Origin: Streptacidiphilus albus JL83
GTDB taxonomy: Bacteria > Actinomycetota > Actinomycetes > Streptomycetales > Streptomycetaceae
Assembly (NCBI RefSeq): GCF_000744705.1
Contig: NZ_JQML01000001.1
Span: forward strand, 8,070,017-8,134,016
Direction: 5' to 3'
DNA: 64,000 nt
This document shows positions 31,847 to 39,839 of the stretch, piece after piece. The notes beneath the pieces were generated by a model. That model made no database searches and was not told the DNA's origin. It saw only the letters and a list, made by a program, of their open reading frames with translations. The position numbers were made by a program, and so were the translations under genes. Position 1 is the first letter of the stretch. Each line of letters starts with the position of its first letter.

Positions 31847-32701
31847 ATGCCGCCGATCACTACCCGCTCCCGTGCCTTTCGTACCGACCGTACGAAGGCA
31901 CTCCTGCCGTTCGCCGAGAAGATCCGCACCGCCGTCCGGAAGCGGGCCGGTCGCGCCGCGACCTCGCTGGTCCACCGGGGCTGGGGGTGGGTGCAGGAGG
32001 CCGGCTCGGTCAGCGCCGACCGGCCCGGACGGCTGCGCTTCGGCGCGCTCGGCCCCTGTTCGCGGCTGACCTTCCCGCTCGGCTCGGTCTTCAACGAGCA
32101 GTGGATCCACATCGGCAGTTACTGCATCATCGGCGAGGGCGTCTCGATGTCGGCCGGCTTCCTGCCCGGCCTCGACCTCGGCCCCGAGCCTGTCGTCCGG
32201 ATCGGCAACGGCTGCGTGATCGGCCGGGACAGCCATATCGTCGGGCACCACTCGATCACCTTCGGCGACGACGTCTGGACCGGCCCCGGGGTCTACGTCA
32301 CCGACGAGAACCACTCCTACGACGACCCGGACCTGCCCATCGGCAAGCAGTGGCCGCGCAACGAGGCAGTGTCGATAGGCTCCGGCAGCTGGATCGGCAC
32401 CGGCGCGGTGATCCTGCCCGGGGCGACCATCGGCCGGAACGTGGTGGTGGCCGCCAACGCGGTGGTGCGCGGCACCGTCCCCGACCACAGCGTGGTCGTC
32501 GGCGCGCCGGCCAGGGTGGTCCGCCGCTACACCCCCGAGGAGGGCTGGCAGCCACCGATCCGGACGGTCGCGCCCAAGCCGGTCCCGCCGGGCATCACCC
32601 ACGAGGAACTGGTCGCGCTGATCGGCTGGGACTTGCACCCGCCCAAGGACGGCGCGGCGCCGGCGGCCCGGCAGGCTCCGGACGCGGACCCGGTGGGCTG
32701 A
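31847..32701 (+). CDS. Left-handed beta-helix (hexapeptide) acyltransferase
   Basis: A 284-residue protein of the LbH/maltose-acetyltransferase-like class. A basic N-terminal helix is followed by hexapeptide repeats (IGSYCIIGEGVSMSAG, RIGNGCVIGRDSHIVGHHSI, DVWTGPGVYVTDENHSYDD, SIGSGSWIGTGAVILPGATI, VVVAANAVVRGTV), ending VVGAPARVVRRY. Catalytic His candidates lie in GHHSI and ENHSY. It probably acetylates a sugar or cell-surface glycan. No ribosome site is present; the ATG is 3-7 bases after CTGATC, so a leaderless start is possible. Confidence 0.86.
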   Translation: MPPITTRSRAFRTDRTKALLPFAEKIRTAVRKRAGRAATSLVHRGWGWVQEAGSVSADRPGRLRFGALGPCSRLTFPLGSVFNEQWIHIGSYCIIGEGVSMSAGFLPGLDLGPEPVVRIGNGCVIGRDSHIVGHHSITFGDDVWTGPGVYVTDENHSYDDPDLPIGKQWPRNEAVSIGSGSWIGTGAVILPGATIGRNVVVAANAVVRGTVPDHSVVVGAPARVVRRYTPEEGWQPPIRTVAPKPVPPGITHEELVALIGWDLHPPKDGAAPAARQAPDADPVG

Positions 32702-32717
32702 CCGGCCGGTCGACCCG

Positions 32718-33548
32718 CTACCGGGCGGGGGCTCGGCCGCCGCCCAGGACGCAGTCCCCGCAGAGACCGCCGGCCCGTCCGGGCGCGGCCCGGTAGATCA
32801 GGCAGCAGTTGCGTCGCCGGAACCGGCCGGTACCGGCGTCGGCCGTGTGCGCGGCACGCAGCAGCGGATGGTCCAGCAGCAGGTCGGCGGTGGCCCGGAG
32901 TCGGGCGGCCCGCGCGGGGAGGGCCGCGCCGGCCACCCGGGCGGCGGCGTCGACGGCCGAGGCGACATTGCCCCACAGGATCTGCTCGGCGACCGAAAGC
33001 CGCGCCACCGCCCGGACCAGCTCCCGGACCGGGCCCGCCAGCAGGGCGTCGGCCCAGGCCTCCACCGTCCCGGCCGGGTCGGCCGTGCCGGCCGGGACGC
33101 CGGGTGCCGGGGCCGGGTCGGGGCCCGGGGCCAGGTCCGCGAGCGGCAGCGAGAGCGGGAAGGCGCCGCCGAGCTCCGGCTGCCAGCGCAGGGCGCCCGG
33201 ATCCAGGCACGGGCGGGCGCCGTCGAGCGCGGCCAGGGCCAGGGCGGGCGACAGCAGCCGGGCGGTCAGCCCGAGTTGGGCCACGGACGCGGCGACCCGC
33301 AGCTCCACCGCCGCGACCGGCTGTCGGCCGGCCGAGGCCAGGTGGGCGCGGACCCGGTCGACCCGGTCCCGGAGCAGGGCCGGGTCGGCGGTCAGCTCGC
33401 CGAAGACCCGCCAGGGGGCGGGCGGAGCGGCGTCCGGGCGGACGGGCGGGGGATGCGCCGCCACGGCGAAGAACGGCCCGAGGGCCGCGAGCCGCCGCAG
33501 CGTCGCTTCCGTCCCGGCCGCGACCGGGCCCGGCTCCAGCGGCTTCAC
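32718..33548 (-). CDS. FhuF-like [2Fe-2S] ferric-iron reductase family protein
   Basis: A 276-residue protein. The C-terminal CC-x13-C-x2-C cluster (RRRNCCLIYRAAPGRAG, then LCGDC) is the [2Fe-2S] motif of FhuF-type reductases. The body is the helical Ala-rich FhuF-like fold, with ILWGNVASAVDAAAR corresponding to a conserved WGN segment. FhuF reduces siderophore-bound iron. Here the gene starts GTGA overlapping the cbtA stop by four bases and lies in a cobalamin-riboswitch operon, so reduction of cobalt or a corrinoid is an attractive inference. The longer upstream reading is rejected because it runs antisense through cbtA. Confidence 0.82.
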   Translation of the reverse strand: MKPLEPGPVAAGTEATLRRLAALGPFFAVAAHPPPVRPDAAPPAPWRVFGELTADPALLRDRVDRVRAHLASAGRQPVAAVELRVAASVAQLGLTARLLSPALALAALDGARPCLDPGALRWQPELGGAFPLSLPLADLAPGPDPAPAPGVPAGTADPAGTVEAWADALLAGPVRELVRAVARLSVAEQILWGNVASAVDAAARVAGAALPARAARLRATADLLLDHPLLRAAHTADAGTGRFRRRNCCLIYRAAPGRAGGLCGDCVLGGGRAPAR

Positions 33549-34453
33549 AGTGCGCCGACCGCCGGTGCGCCGACCGCTTGGGTGCCGACCGTCTGGACGC
33601 CGACCGCCTGCGGCGCGCGCCGGAGAGCGGCGCGTCCGGGGTCGAGCAGCCGCTCCGCCATCGGCCCGAACAGCAGCCCCAGGGTCGCCCAGAGCAGCAG
33701 TTGGGCGGCGACGGAGTACAGCCGGAAGGAGAAGAGCGTGTCGGCCGGGAAACCCGGGTAGACGATCACGCCCCGGGCGTCCCGCAGCGGCAGCGGGGTC
33801 TCGCTCGCCATGTGTCCGAACTCCTTCACGTTCGCCGGCAGTTCGCCCAGCGAGGGGAGCAGGGCCATGACCGTGCCGATGGCCACCGCGAAGGCGGCGC
33901 CGGCCAGCAGCGTGGCGTTCCAGTTGCCGAGGCGCGGCTGGAGCCGTCGGCCCAACCATACGGCGGCGACCAGTAGCAGCACCGAGCAGCCCACCATGCC
34001 CAGGTAGAGGTTGCCCCGGTCGTGGATGGTGTCCGGGTGCCCGATCGACGGCGGGTCGGCCGGGTACTTCAGGAACGGCACCAGGTAGATGCCGAGGAAG
34101 CCGCCCAGCGCCACCAGCAGCGCCAGGGTGCGGGGCCGCAGCCGGCCGACCCGGCCGACGCAGACCGCGTGGACGACGGCGAGGAGCGCGCCCATGGCCA
34201 TGCCGAAGAGCACCATGCCGACGCCGATCCCCAGGTTGGCCTGGACGCCACGGCTGAAGAGCTCGGGCCCCTCGTCCGGGACCGCCGTCCCGGCGGCCCG
34301 GTCCAGCGCGGCGACGGCGGCGTCGCGTCCGCTCTCGTAGTCGATCGCCCGGCCGATCAGCGGCTCGGCGAAGATCCGCGCGAAGACGAAGGCGAGCAGC
34401 CCGGCCACCGCGCCGGCCAGCACCCCGCGCAGGATGAGTCTTTTCTCCATCAC
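33545..34453 (-). CDS. cbtA: CbtA cobalt transporter subunit
   Basis: A 302-residue integral membrane protein with about six helices. Family features are EKRLILRGVLAGAVAGLLAFVFARIFAEP, then AIDYESGRD, GMAMGALLAVVHA, PFLKYPADPPSIGHPDT and PGFPADTLFSFRL. CbtA with CbtB is thought to import cobalt for B12 synthesis. The start is GTG 34453 or ATG 34450. The C-terminal 25 residues are a repeated Val-Gly-Thr-Gln-Ala-type tail coded by short tandem repeats. It is coupled to the FhuF-like gene by a 4-base overlap. Confidence 0.87.
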   Translation of the reverse strand: MMEKRLILRGVLAGAVAGLLAFVFARIFAEPLIGRAIDYESGRDAAVAALDRAAGTAVPDEGPELFSRGVQANLGIGVGMVLFGMAMGALLAVVHAVCVGRVGRLRPRTLALLVALGGFLGIYLVPFLKYPADPPSIGHPDTIHDRGNLYLGMVGCSVLLLVAAVWLGRRLQPRLGNWNATLLAGAAFAVAIGTVMALLPSLGELPANVKEFGHMASETPLPLRDARGVIVYPGFPADTLFSFRLYSVAAQLLLWATLGLLFGPMAERLLDPGRAALRRAPQAVGVQTVGTQAVGAPAVGAL

Positions 34454-34493
34454 GTATTCCCTTGTCGACTTATCTATGACCTGTCAGCAGTGG

Positions 34494-34742
34494 TCAGTGG
34501 CAGGGGAAGCCGAGGAAGTGCCGGGCGTCGTGGACGAACTCGTGGACGTGCATGTCCTGGCCGAGGACCGAGTAGGCGCCCTGGTCCACGCCGATGAAGT
34601 AGTAGGCCGCGAGGGCGGCCAGAGCGGTGCCGGCGAGCCAGGCCGCCGCCCTGGCGGCGGGCAGGACGACCGGAGCGGTGGCGGTGGCGGGGCCGACGGC
34701 GGCACCGGCCGTGACACCGGTAAGGGGCAGACTGCTGCTCAT
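34494..34742 (-). CDS. cbtB: CbtB cobalt transporter subunit
   Basis: An 82-residue protein: one membrane helix (about residues 30-50, AAAWLAGTALAALAAYYFIG) and a His-rich C-terminus, DMHVHEFVHDARHFLGFPCH, typical of CbtB and suited to binding cobalt. AAGGAGG at 34750-34756 supports the ATG. It is the first gene of a cbtB-cbtA-fhuF-like operon, 40 bases before cbtA, directly downstream of a cobalamin riboswitch. Confidence 0.88.
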   Translation of the reverse strand: MSSSLPLTGVTAGAAVGPATATAPVVLPAARAAAWLAGTALAALAAYYFIGVDQGAYSVLGQDMHVHEFVHDARHFLGFPCH

Positions 34743-34760
34743 CGATGAGCCTCCTTCGGG

Positions 34761-34892
34761 GATCGTGCGTCCCTCGGTTCGGTGGGGCATCGCGGCGGCG
34801 GAGTGTCTGACTCGCCGGTCCCCGGGAGGGGAGCGGCTCACAGTGGCGCGACCGTGCTGGAGTTCCACCAGCTTCCTCGTGCCGTCACGATC
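34761..34892 (-). ncRNA. Cobalamin riboswitch controlling the cbtBA operon
   Basis: On the minus strand the transcript carries the B12 box GCCACTGTGA (GCCACTG = 34847-34841), preceded by AGGAAGCTGGTGGAACTCC and followed by GAGTCAGACAC, matching the conserved cobalamin-riboswitch core. Closing stem P1 is perfect: CACGATC/GATCGTG (34886-34892 with 34761-34767). The ribosome site (34750-34756) lies just 3' of P1, so B12 binding can hide it. High B12 is expected to switch off cobalt import. Confidence 0.9.
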
Positions 34893-34897
34893 TGCCG

Positions 34898-34926
34898 ATC
34901 GTAGGTAAGAGTCTGTCAAGAGTCAA
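34898..34926 (-). promoter_or_regulatory. Promoter of the riboswitch-cbtBA operon
   Basis: TTGACT (34926-34921) and TACGAT (34903-34898) separated by 17 bases on the minus strand, placing the RNA start just before the riboswitch P1 stem. The -35 overlaps the last codons of the upstream MFS gene. Confidence 0.75.
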
Positions 34927-36160
34927 TCGTGCGGGCGGCGGCCCGGCGGACGGCCAGGGTGCAGCAGCCGGAGAGGGCCGCGAGCAGCGCCACCGAGAGC
35001 AGGGCGTGCGGGAGTCCGATGCCCTGGGCCAGGAAGCCGATCACCGGCGGGCCGAGGACCATGCCGCCGTAGCCCAGCATGGAGGCGGTGGCCACGCCCT
35101 TGGGTCCGTCGAGCGCCCCTGCCCGGTCGATCGCCAGCGGGAAGATGTTCGACAGGCCGAGCCCGACCAGCAGGAACCCGCCCAGGACCAGCGGCAGCGA
35201 CGGGCTGAGCGCGCCGACCAGCATGCCTGCGGCGGCCAGGCCGCTGCCGCCGACCATGACCCGGGTGGCGCCGAAGCGCTCGACCAGCCGGGTGCCGCTG
35301 AACCGGCCGGTGGTCATCGCCAGCGAGTACGCGGCGAAGCCGGCGGCGGCGACCGAGGCGCTGGTGTGCAGGTCGGCGGTGAGGTGCAGGGTGCCCCAGT
35401 CGGCCAGTGCGCCCTCGCCGTAGGCGTCGCAGAGCGCGACCAGGCCGAGCAGCAGCACCAGCAAGAACGGTCCGGCGGCGGGGAGCCGGCCGTCGGCCGG
35501 CGCCGGAGCGGGGTCCTCGGGCTCCGCGGCCGCCACCGGCGCCGGGTGGGTGCGCAGCAGTACCGGCCCGGCGGCGGCGGTGACCAGCAGGCCGAAGGCC
35601 GCCATCAGGCCCAGGTGCTGAGCGGCCGTCAGGGAACGGGTCAGCACTCCGCCGAGCGCGGCGCCGATCAGCCCGCCGAGGCTGTAGGCGGCGTGGAAGG
35701 TCGGCATCACCGGCCGGCGGATGACGGCGACCAGGTCCACCGCCGCGCTGTTCAGGGCGACGTTCATGGTGCCGAAGCCGGCGCCGAACAGCAGCAGCGC
35801 CCCGCTCAGCCCGAGCACCGTGTGGACCTGCGGCGGCAGGGCCACGGAGCCGCACATCGTGACCGCGCCGACCAGGGTGACCCGCGCGGTGCCGTGGCGC
35901 AGGACCAGCCGGCCGACCGGGCCCATGGTCACGATGGCCCCGATCGACACGCAGAGCAGGGCCAGCCCCAGATCGGCCGGCGAGGCGTGGACGGCCGCCT
36001 TGACGGCCGGGATGCGGACCACCCAGCCGGCGAAGACCAGCCCGTCCAGGGCGAAGAAGGCGGTCAGGGCGATCCGGTTGGCCGACCACTCGGTGGGACG
36101 GCGGGTGTGTGGGGCGGCGGAGGCGACAGGAGTGACGGCTGTTTTGTTTATTTGCGGCAC
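34916..36160 (-). CDS. MFS transporter (sugar-permease-like)
   Basis: A 414-residue transporter with about 12 helices; motifs include FFALDGLVFAGWVVRIPAVK, FGAGFGTMNVALNSAAVDL, GALLGG-type loops and RLVERFGATRVMVGGSG. This subgroup (YbjJ-like) often sits beside ROK or sugar-responsive regulators. The GTG at 36160 is preferred: TATTCT lies six bases upstream and there is no ribosome site, suggesting a leaderless mRNA. It is divergent from a ROK repressor whose promoter shares the same -10 region. Confidence 0.85.
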   Translation of the reverse strand: MPQINKTAVTPVASAAPHTRRPTEWSANRIALTAFFALDGLVFAGWVVRIPAVKAAVHASPADLGLALLCVSIGAIVTMGPVGRLVLRHGTARVTLVGAVTMCGSVALPPQVHTVLGLSGALLLFGAGFGTMNVALNSAAVDLVAVIRRPVMPTFHAAYSLGGLIGAALGGVLTRSLTAAQHLGLMAAFGLLVTAAAGPVLLRTHPAPVAAAEPEDPAPAPADGRLPAAGPFLLVLLLGLVALCDAYGEGALADWGTLHLTADLHTSASVAAAGFAAYSLAMTTGRFSGTRLVERFGATRVMVGGSGLAAAGMLVGALSPSLPLVLGGFLLVGLGLSNIFPLAIDRAGALDGPKGVATASMLGYGGMVLGPPVIGFLAQGIGLPHALLSVALLAALSGCCTLAVRRAAARTIDS

Positions 36161-36177
36161 AAAGTCAGAATAGGAGG
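36141..36177. promoter_or_regulatory. Overlapping divergent promoters, MFS/ROK
   Basis: Plus strand: TTGTTT (36144-36149) and AGAATA (36167-36172), 17 bases apart. The same six bases read on the minus strand are TATTCT, placed as the -10 for the MFS gene. Both starts (36160 minus, 36178 plus) are five or six bases from this hexamer, so transcription in one direction would exclude the other and a single bound repressor could shut both. Confidence 0.5.
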
Positions 36178-37383
36178 GTGCAGCGTACTCACACAAGTCC
36201 CGACCGGGGGCGTGCGGCCCTGGGGCCCGCGCTCTCGCTGATCCACACCGGAGCGGCGCCGACCCGCTCCGCGCTCACCGGTGCGCTGGGGGTCACCCGG
36301 GCCACCGCGGGCGCGATCACCGGCGAGTTGGAGGCGCTGCGGCTGATCACCGTTGACGCCCGGCCGGCCGGCGGCACCCGGGGCCGCCCCTCGCACCGGC
36401 TGGCTGTCGACGCGTCAGGGCCGGTCGTGGTCGCCGCGCAGGTCCACGCCGACGGCTTCACCGTCGCCCTGGCCGGCCTCGGCGGGCTGCTCGGCGAGCC
36501 GGTCGACCTGCCGCTGCCGGCCGACCCGACCCCCGAGCGGGTGATGCGCGCCGTCGTCGCCGAGGCCGCGCGGCAGATCGCCGCCGACCCGCGCCGCTGC
36601 GTCGGCCTCGGCCTCGCGGTGCCCACCCCGGTCGCCCTGCCCGAGCGCACCGCCGTCGCCGCCATGTACCTGGACTGGCCCTCCGGCACCCGCGTCGGCG
36701 ACCTGCTCGAACAGGCCGTGGCCGAGGCCGGTCTGGGGCTGCCGGTGGACGTCGCCAACGATGCCAACCTCGCCGCGCTCGCCGAGCACCGGCACGGCGC
36801 GGGGCGCGGCGCCCGGCACCTGCTCTACATCGCCTCGGGCCACCGGGGCATCGGCGGGGCACTGGTGGTCGACGGCCGGTTGCACACCGGCAGCGCCGGA
36901 CTGGCCCTGGAGGTCGGTCAGTTGACGGTCGACCCGAACGGCCGCCGCTGCCCCTGCGGCAACCGGGGCTGCCTGGACGTCGAGGCCGACCCGCCGGCCC
37001 TGCTCGCCGCCGCCGGCCGCACCCCCGACCCGGACCGCTCCATGGACGAGCAGACGGCCGAGGTGCTGGCCGACGCGGCCGCCGGGGACGCCGCCGCCAG
37101 GGCCGCCCTCGACCATGTCGTCGACCGGCTCGGCCTGGGCATCGCCGGGGTGATCAACATCCTCAACCCCGACCGGATCGTCCTCGGCACCTTCCTGGCG
37201 GCGCTGCTGGACGCCGCCCCGGAGCGGCTCCCGGACGTGGTCGCCGACCGCTCCCACTGGGGCCGCTGCGGCCGGGTCCCGATCGTCCCCGCCGCCCTGG
37301 ACCGCTCCGAGCTGGCCGGCGCCGCCGAACTGGCCTGGGCCCCGGTCCTCGCCGACCCGCTCGGGGTGCTGTCCGGGGACTGA
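36178..37383 (+). CDS. ROK-family transcriptional repressor
   Basis: A 401-residue regulator. The N-terminal winged helix (LTGALGVTRATAGAITGELEAL) is followed by the ROK kinase-like domain with AVPTPVALPE, DVANDANLAALAEHR, SGHRGIGGALVVDG and the zinc motif CPCGNRGCLD. Such proteins sense sugars and repress transport genes; the divergent MFS gene is the probable target. The GTG start lies directly behind GGAGG with no spacing, so a leaderless start is more likely than classic initiation. Confidence 0.87.
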   Translation: MQRTHTSPDRGRAALGPALSLIHTGAAPTRSALTGALGVTRATAGAITGELEALRLITVDARPAGGTRGRPSHRLAVDASGPVVVAAQVHADGFTVALAGLGGLLGEPVDLPLPADPTPERVMRAVVAEAARQIAADPRRCVGLGLAVPTPVALPERTAVAAMYLDWPSGTRVGDLLEQAVAEAGLGLPVDVANDANLAALAEHRHGAGRGARHLLYIASGHRGIGGALVVDGRLHTGSAGLALEVGQLTVDPNGRRCPCGNRGCLDVEADPPALLAAAGRTPDPDRSMDEQTAEVLADAAAGDAAARAALDHVVDRLGLGIAGVINILNPDRIVLGTFLAALLDAAPERLPDVVADRSHWGRCGRVPIVPAALDRSELAGAAELAWAPVLADPLGVLSGD

Positions 37384-37414
37384 GCGGCAGGGGCCGCCCC
37401 GGGGGGAGCGCTCG

Positions 37415-37448
37415 CGGGAGTAGCGGGGGTGGGCCCGGCGTACTCCCG
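37415..37448. promoter_or_regulatory. Inverted repeat upstream of the SHOCT gene
   Basis: CGGGAGTA (37415-37422) and TACTCCCG (37441-37448). GGCGTACTCCC at 37437-37447 is identical to the inverse of 20897-20907 in the palindrome before the NarL-type kinase gene, suggesting a shared regulator. Confidence 0.4.
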
Positions 37449-37569
37449 GGGGAGCAGGACAGGTGTCCGCCCGGGCACGACGACCCGGGGGCCCCGTCGG
37501 GGCGATGCTCGGGACGTGCCGCGAAACCGCGCGGCGCGCCCCCGAGAACGAAGTCCCTAGGAGCGCGAG

Positions 37570-38022
37570 ATGGACACAACTCTGCTGGCGGACAGCTGGC
37601 ACGGCGGGCCCGGCCCGTGGTTCCTGGTGTTCCCGCTGTTCTGGGTCGCGGTCGCGATCTTCATCCGCAAGGTGCTGCGCCGGCGCCACGGGCTGGCCGG
37701 CGGGCCGGGGCGCGGCTACGGTCCCGGTCCTGGCTTCGACCGCGGCCACGGCCACGGTCGGGACCACGGCCGCCGGTCCGGGTGGTCCGGACCGGAGTCG
37801 GCGCCGCCGACCCCGGTCGAGACCCTGAACCGCAAGTACGCCGACGGTGAGATCGACGAGTTCGAGTACCGCCAGCGCTACGACCTGCTCACCGAGACCA
37901 ACGGCGGCTCGACCGGCGCCGACGCGGTGACCGACAAGGTCGCGGCGGCCGCGACCGGGACGGGTTCGGCCGACCGCCCCTCCGACAGCGCCCCGGGCGC
38001 CGGTGCCGGCTCCAACTCCTGA
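37570..38022 (+). CDS. SHOCT-domain membrane protein
   Basis: A 150-residue protein: one membrane helix (PWFLVFPLFWVAVAIFIRK, residues 16-34), a Gly/His/Arg-rich linker (residues 40-78) and a SHOCT domain (TPVETLNRKYADGEIDEFEY, residues 85-112), then a disordered Ala/Gly/Ser tail. TAGGAG before the ATG supports the start. SHOCT modules mediate oligomerisation or membrane-stress responses. The last 48 residues lie antisense to the end of the convergent ATPase gene. Confidence 0.8.
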   Translation: MDTTLLADSWHGGPGPWFLVFPLFWVAVAIFIRKVLRRRHGLAGGPGRGYGPGPGFDRGHGHGRDHGRRSGWSGPESAPPTPVETLNRKYADGEIDEFEYRQRYDLLTETNGGSTGADAVTDKVAAAATGTGSADRPSDSAPGAGAGSNS

Positions 38023-38498
38023 AGCACGGCCACCTGATCCACGACGGCCTGCAGCGGAGCACCGGTGTTCCGCCACCCCGCCCCTCCCCGGGCGGGGTCC
38101 AGTCGTGGTGCGGCCTGGAGGGTGAACCAGACGACCTTGCCCTCGCCCTCCGGGGCCGCCCCCCACTCCTTGCTCAGCGCCGTCACCATGCCGAGGCCGC
38201 GACCGCCGGCCGCGTCCAGGTCGGGGTGGAGCAGCCGGGGGAGCACCGGGCTGGAGTCGTGCACCTCCAGGCGCAGGACTTCATCGTCGGCGGTGAGCCG
38301 GAGCAGGCACTCCTGTCCGGGGCCGACATGCCGGTGGACGTTGCCCAGCAGTTCGGTGGCGCCCAGTTGGGCGGCGTCCACCAGCTCGGGCAGGTCCCAG
38401 TGGCGCAGGTGCGCCTGGATGATCCGCCGGATGGCGGCGAACCTCCGGGGTTCGACGACGAGCCTGAGCTCGTAGAGCGGGCTGCCGTGTTCTGACAT
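37878..38498 (-). CDS. Anti-sigma-factor-type ATP-binding protein (RsbW/SpoIIAB-like)
   Basis: A 206-residue protein. The GHKL ATPase domain occupies about residues 1-140: the N-box QLGATELLGNVHRHV, then LEVHDSSPVLP (Asp of the G1 box), GGRGLGMVTAL and KVVWFTL. Such proteins are typical streptomycete regulators that bind sigma factors or anti-anti-sigma partners. GGGAGGAG precedes the ATG. The C-terminal 65 residues are a low-complexity Pro/Ala/Val tail, much of it antisense to the SHOCT gene (145-base overlap). Confidence 0.82.
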   Translation of the reverse strand: MSEHGSPLYELRLVVEPRRFAAIRRIIQAHLRHWDLPELVDAAQLGATELLGNVHRHVGPGQECLLRLTADDEVLRLEVHDSSPVLPRLLHPDLDAAGGRGLGMVTALSKEWGAAPEGEGKVVWFTLQAAPRLDPARGGAGWRNTGAPLQAVVDQVAVLQELEPAPAPGALSEGRSAEPVPVAAAATLSVTASAPVEPPLVSVSRS

Positions 38499-38668
38499 CA
38501 CCGTTCGACTCCTCCCGTGTCGGGGGACAGGGGCGTGCGACGTACGGACGGTCCAGGTCCATGCTGCACCTCCTGGCTTTCCATGCGTAACCACACAAAC
38601 ACAAAGAGTTCTGGAACATGCGATCCCGTATGGCATATTCCAAGGATTTGTGGGGCTGGGGCGAAAGC

Positions 38669-38680
38669 TACGATGCGCGC
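38669..38680 (+). promoter_or_regulatory. Probable leaderless promoter of the cysteine-synthase-family gene
   Basis: TACGAT (38669-38674) ends six bases before the ATG at 38681 and no ribosome site exists, the typical streptomycete leaderless layout. A weak TTTGTG lies upstream. Confidence 0.45.
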
Positions 38681-39778
38681 ATGAAGACCCTTGACGTGGA
38701 CCGCAGCGACGCCGAATACCGGGCCTGGCTGAAGGAGGCCGTCCGCAAGGTTCAGGCCGATGCCAACCGTTCGGCCGACACCCATCTGCTGCGGTTCCCG
38801 CTGCCCGAGGAATGGGGCGTGGACCTGTATCTGAAGGACGAGTCGACCCATCCCACCGGCAGCCTCAAGCACCGGCTGGCCAGGTCGCTCTTCCTGTACG
38901 CCCTGTGCAACGGCTGGATCAGGCCGGGCTGTCCGGTGGTCGAGGCGTCCAGTGGCTCGACGGCGGTCTCCGAGGCGTACTTCGCCAAGCTGATCGGGGT
39001 GCCGTTCATCGCGGTCATGCCGCGCACCACGAGTTGCGAGAAGATCAGCCTGATCGAGGCCCAGGGTGGCAGCTGTCACCTGGTCGACGACACCCGGACG
39101 CTGTACGAGGTCTCGGCACGACTCGCCGAGGAATCCGGCGGTCATTACATGGATCAGTTCACTTACGCCGAACGGGCGACGGACTGGCGCGGGAACAACA
39201 ATATCGCCGAGTCGATCTACGCCCAGCTGCGGCTGGAGCGGCACCCGGTGCCGACCTGGATCGTGGCGACGGCCGGCACCGGCGGCACCTCGGCGACCCT
39301 GGCCCGCTACGTCCACTACACCCAGGCCGACACCCGGATCTGCGTGGCCGACCCGGAGAACTCCTGTTTCTTCGACGGCTGGGTCTCCGGCGACCCCACG
39401 GTGGCCTGCGAGCGCGGCTCGCGGATCGAGGGCATCGGCCGGCCCCGGATGGAGCCGAGCTTCATCCCCGGGGCGATCGACCGGATGATGAAGGTCCCGG
39501 ACGCGGCCTCGATCGCGGCGATGCGGACCCTGGCCCGGGTGATGGGGCGGAAGCCGGGCGGCTCCACCGGGACCGGGCTGTGGAGCGCATTCAAGATCAT
39601 TTCTGAGATGCGCGCGGCCGGGGAGCGCGGCAGCGTGGTCACCCTGATCTGCGACCCGGGCGACCGCTACCTGGACAAGTACTACGCCGACGAGTGGCTG
39701 GTGGAGCAGGGCATCGACATCGCCCCCGCCACGGCGGCGCTGGAGGGCTTCCTGGCGACCGGGGAGTGGACCGCCTGA
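38681..39778 (+). CDS. PLP-dependent cysteine synthase family protein
   Basis: A 365-residue fold-type II PLP enzyme. The PLP Lys is in [32 protein letters not shown] binds the substrate carboxylate; the phosphate-binding loop is [32 protein letters not shown] is the closing region. The NNNIAESIY and GNNN segments fit the cysteine synthase/cystathionine beta-synthase group, but the sequence is far from standard CysK and the substrate may differ. The ATG at 38681 is chosen for its TACGAT -10 and the family-like beginning; an earlier in-frame ATG at 38618 is less likely. Confidence 0.86.
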   Translation: MKTLDVDRSDAEYRAWLKEAVRKVQADANRSADTHLLRFPLPEEWGVDLYLKDESTHPTGSLKHRLARSLFLYALCNGWIRPGCPVVEASSGSTAVSEAYFAKLIGVPFIAVMPRTTSCEKISLIEAQGGSCHLVDDTRTLYEVSARLAEESGGHYMDQFTYAERATDWRGNNNIAESIYAQLRLERHPVPTWIVATAGTGGTSATLARYVHYTQADTRICVADPENSCFFDGWVSGDPTVACERGSRIEGIGRPRMEPSFIPGAIDRMMKVPDAASIAAMRTLARVMGRKPGGSTGTGLWSAFKIISEMRAAGERGSVVTLICDPGDRYLDKYYADEWLVEQGIDIAPATAALEGFLATGEWTA

Positions 39779-39839
39779 GGGCCCGCCGGGGAACCCGGCC
39801 GAGACCCGCCGGGGCGCGGCGGCCCTGGGTGATGCTCCG

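Noticed and set aside
38281-38643. Minus-strand frame with AGGAGGTG and ATG six bases later
   Set aside because: The good ribosome site is tempting, but the encoded protein is Arg/Pro-rich without features and overlaps the anti-sigma-type ATPase in another frame.
38583-38684. A 33-codon leader frame before the cysteine-synthase-family gene, ending in an ATGA overlap
   Set aside because: No ribosome site, no conserved leader pattern; the TACGAT -10 so close to the main ATG would exclude it from the transcript.
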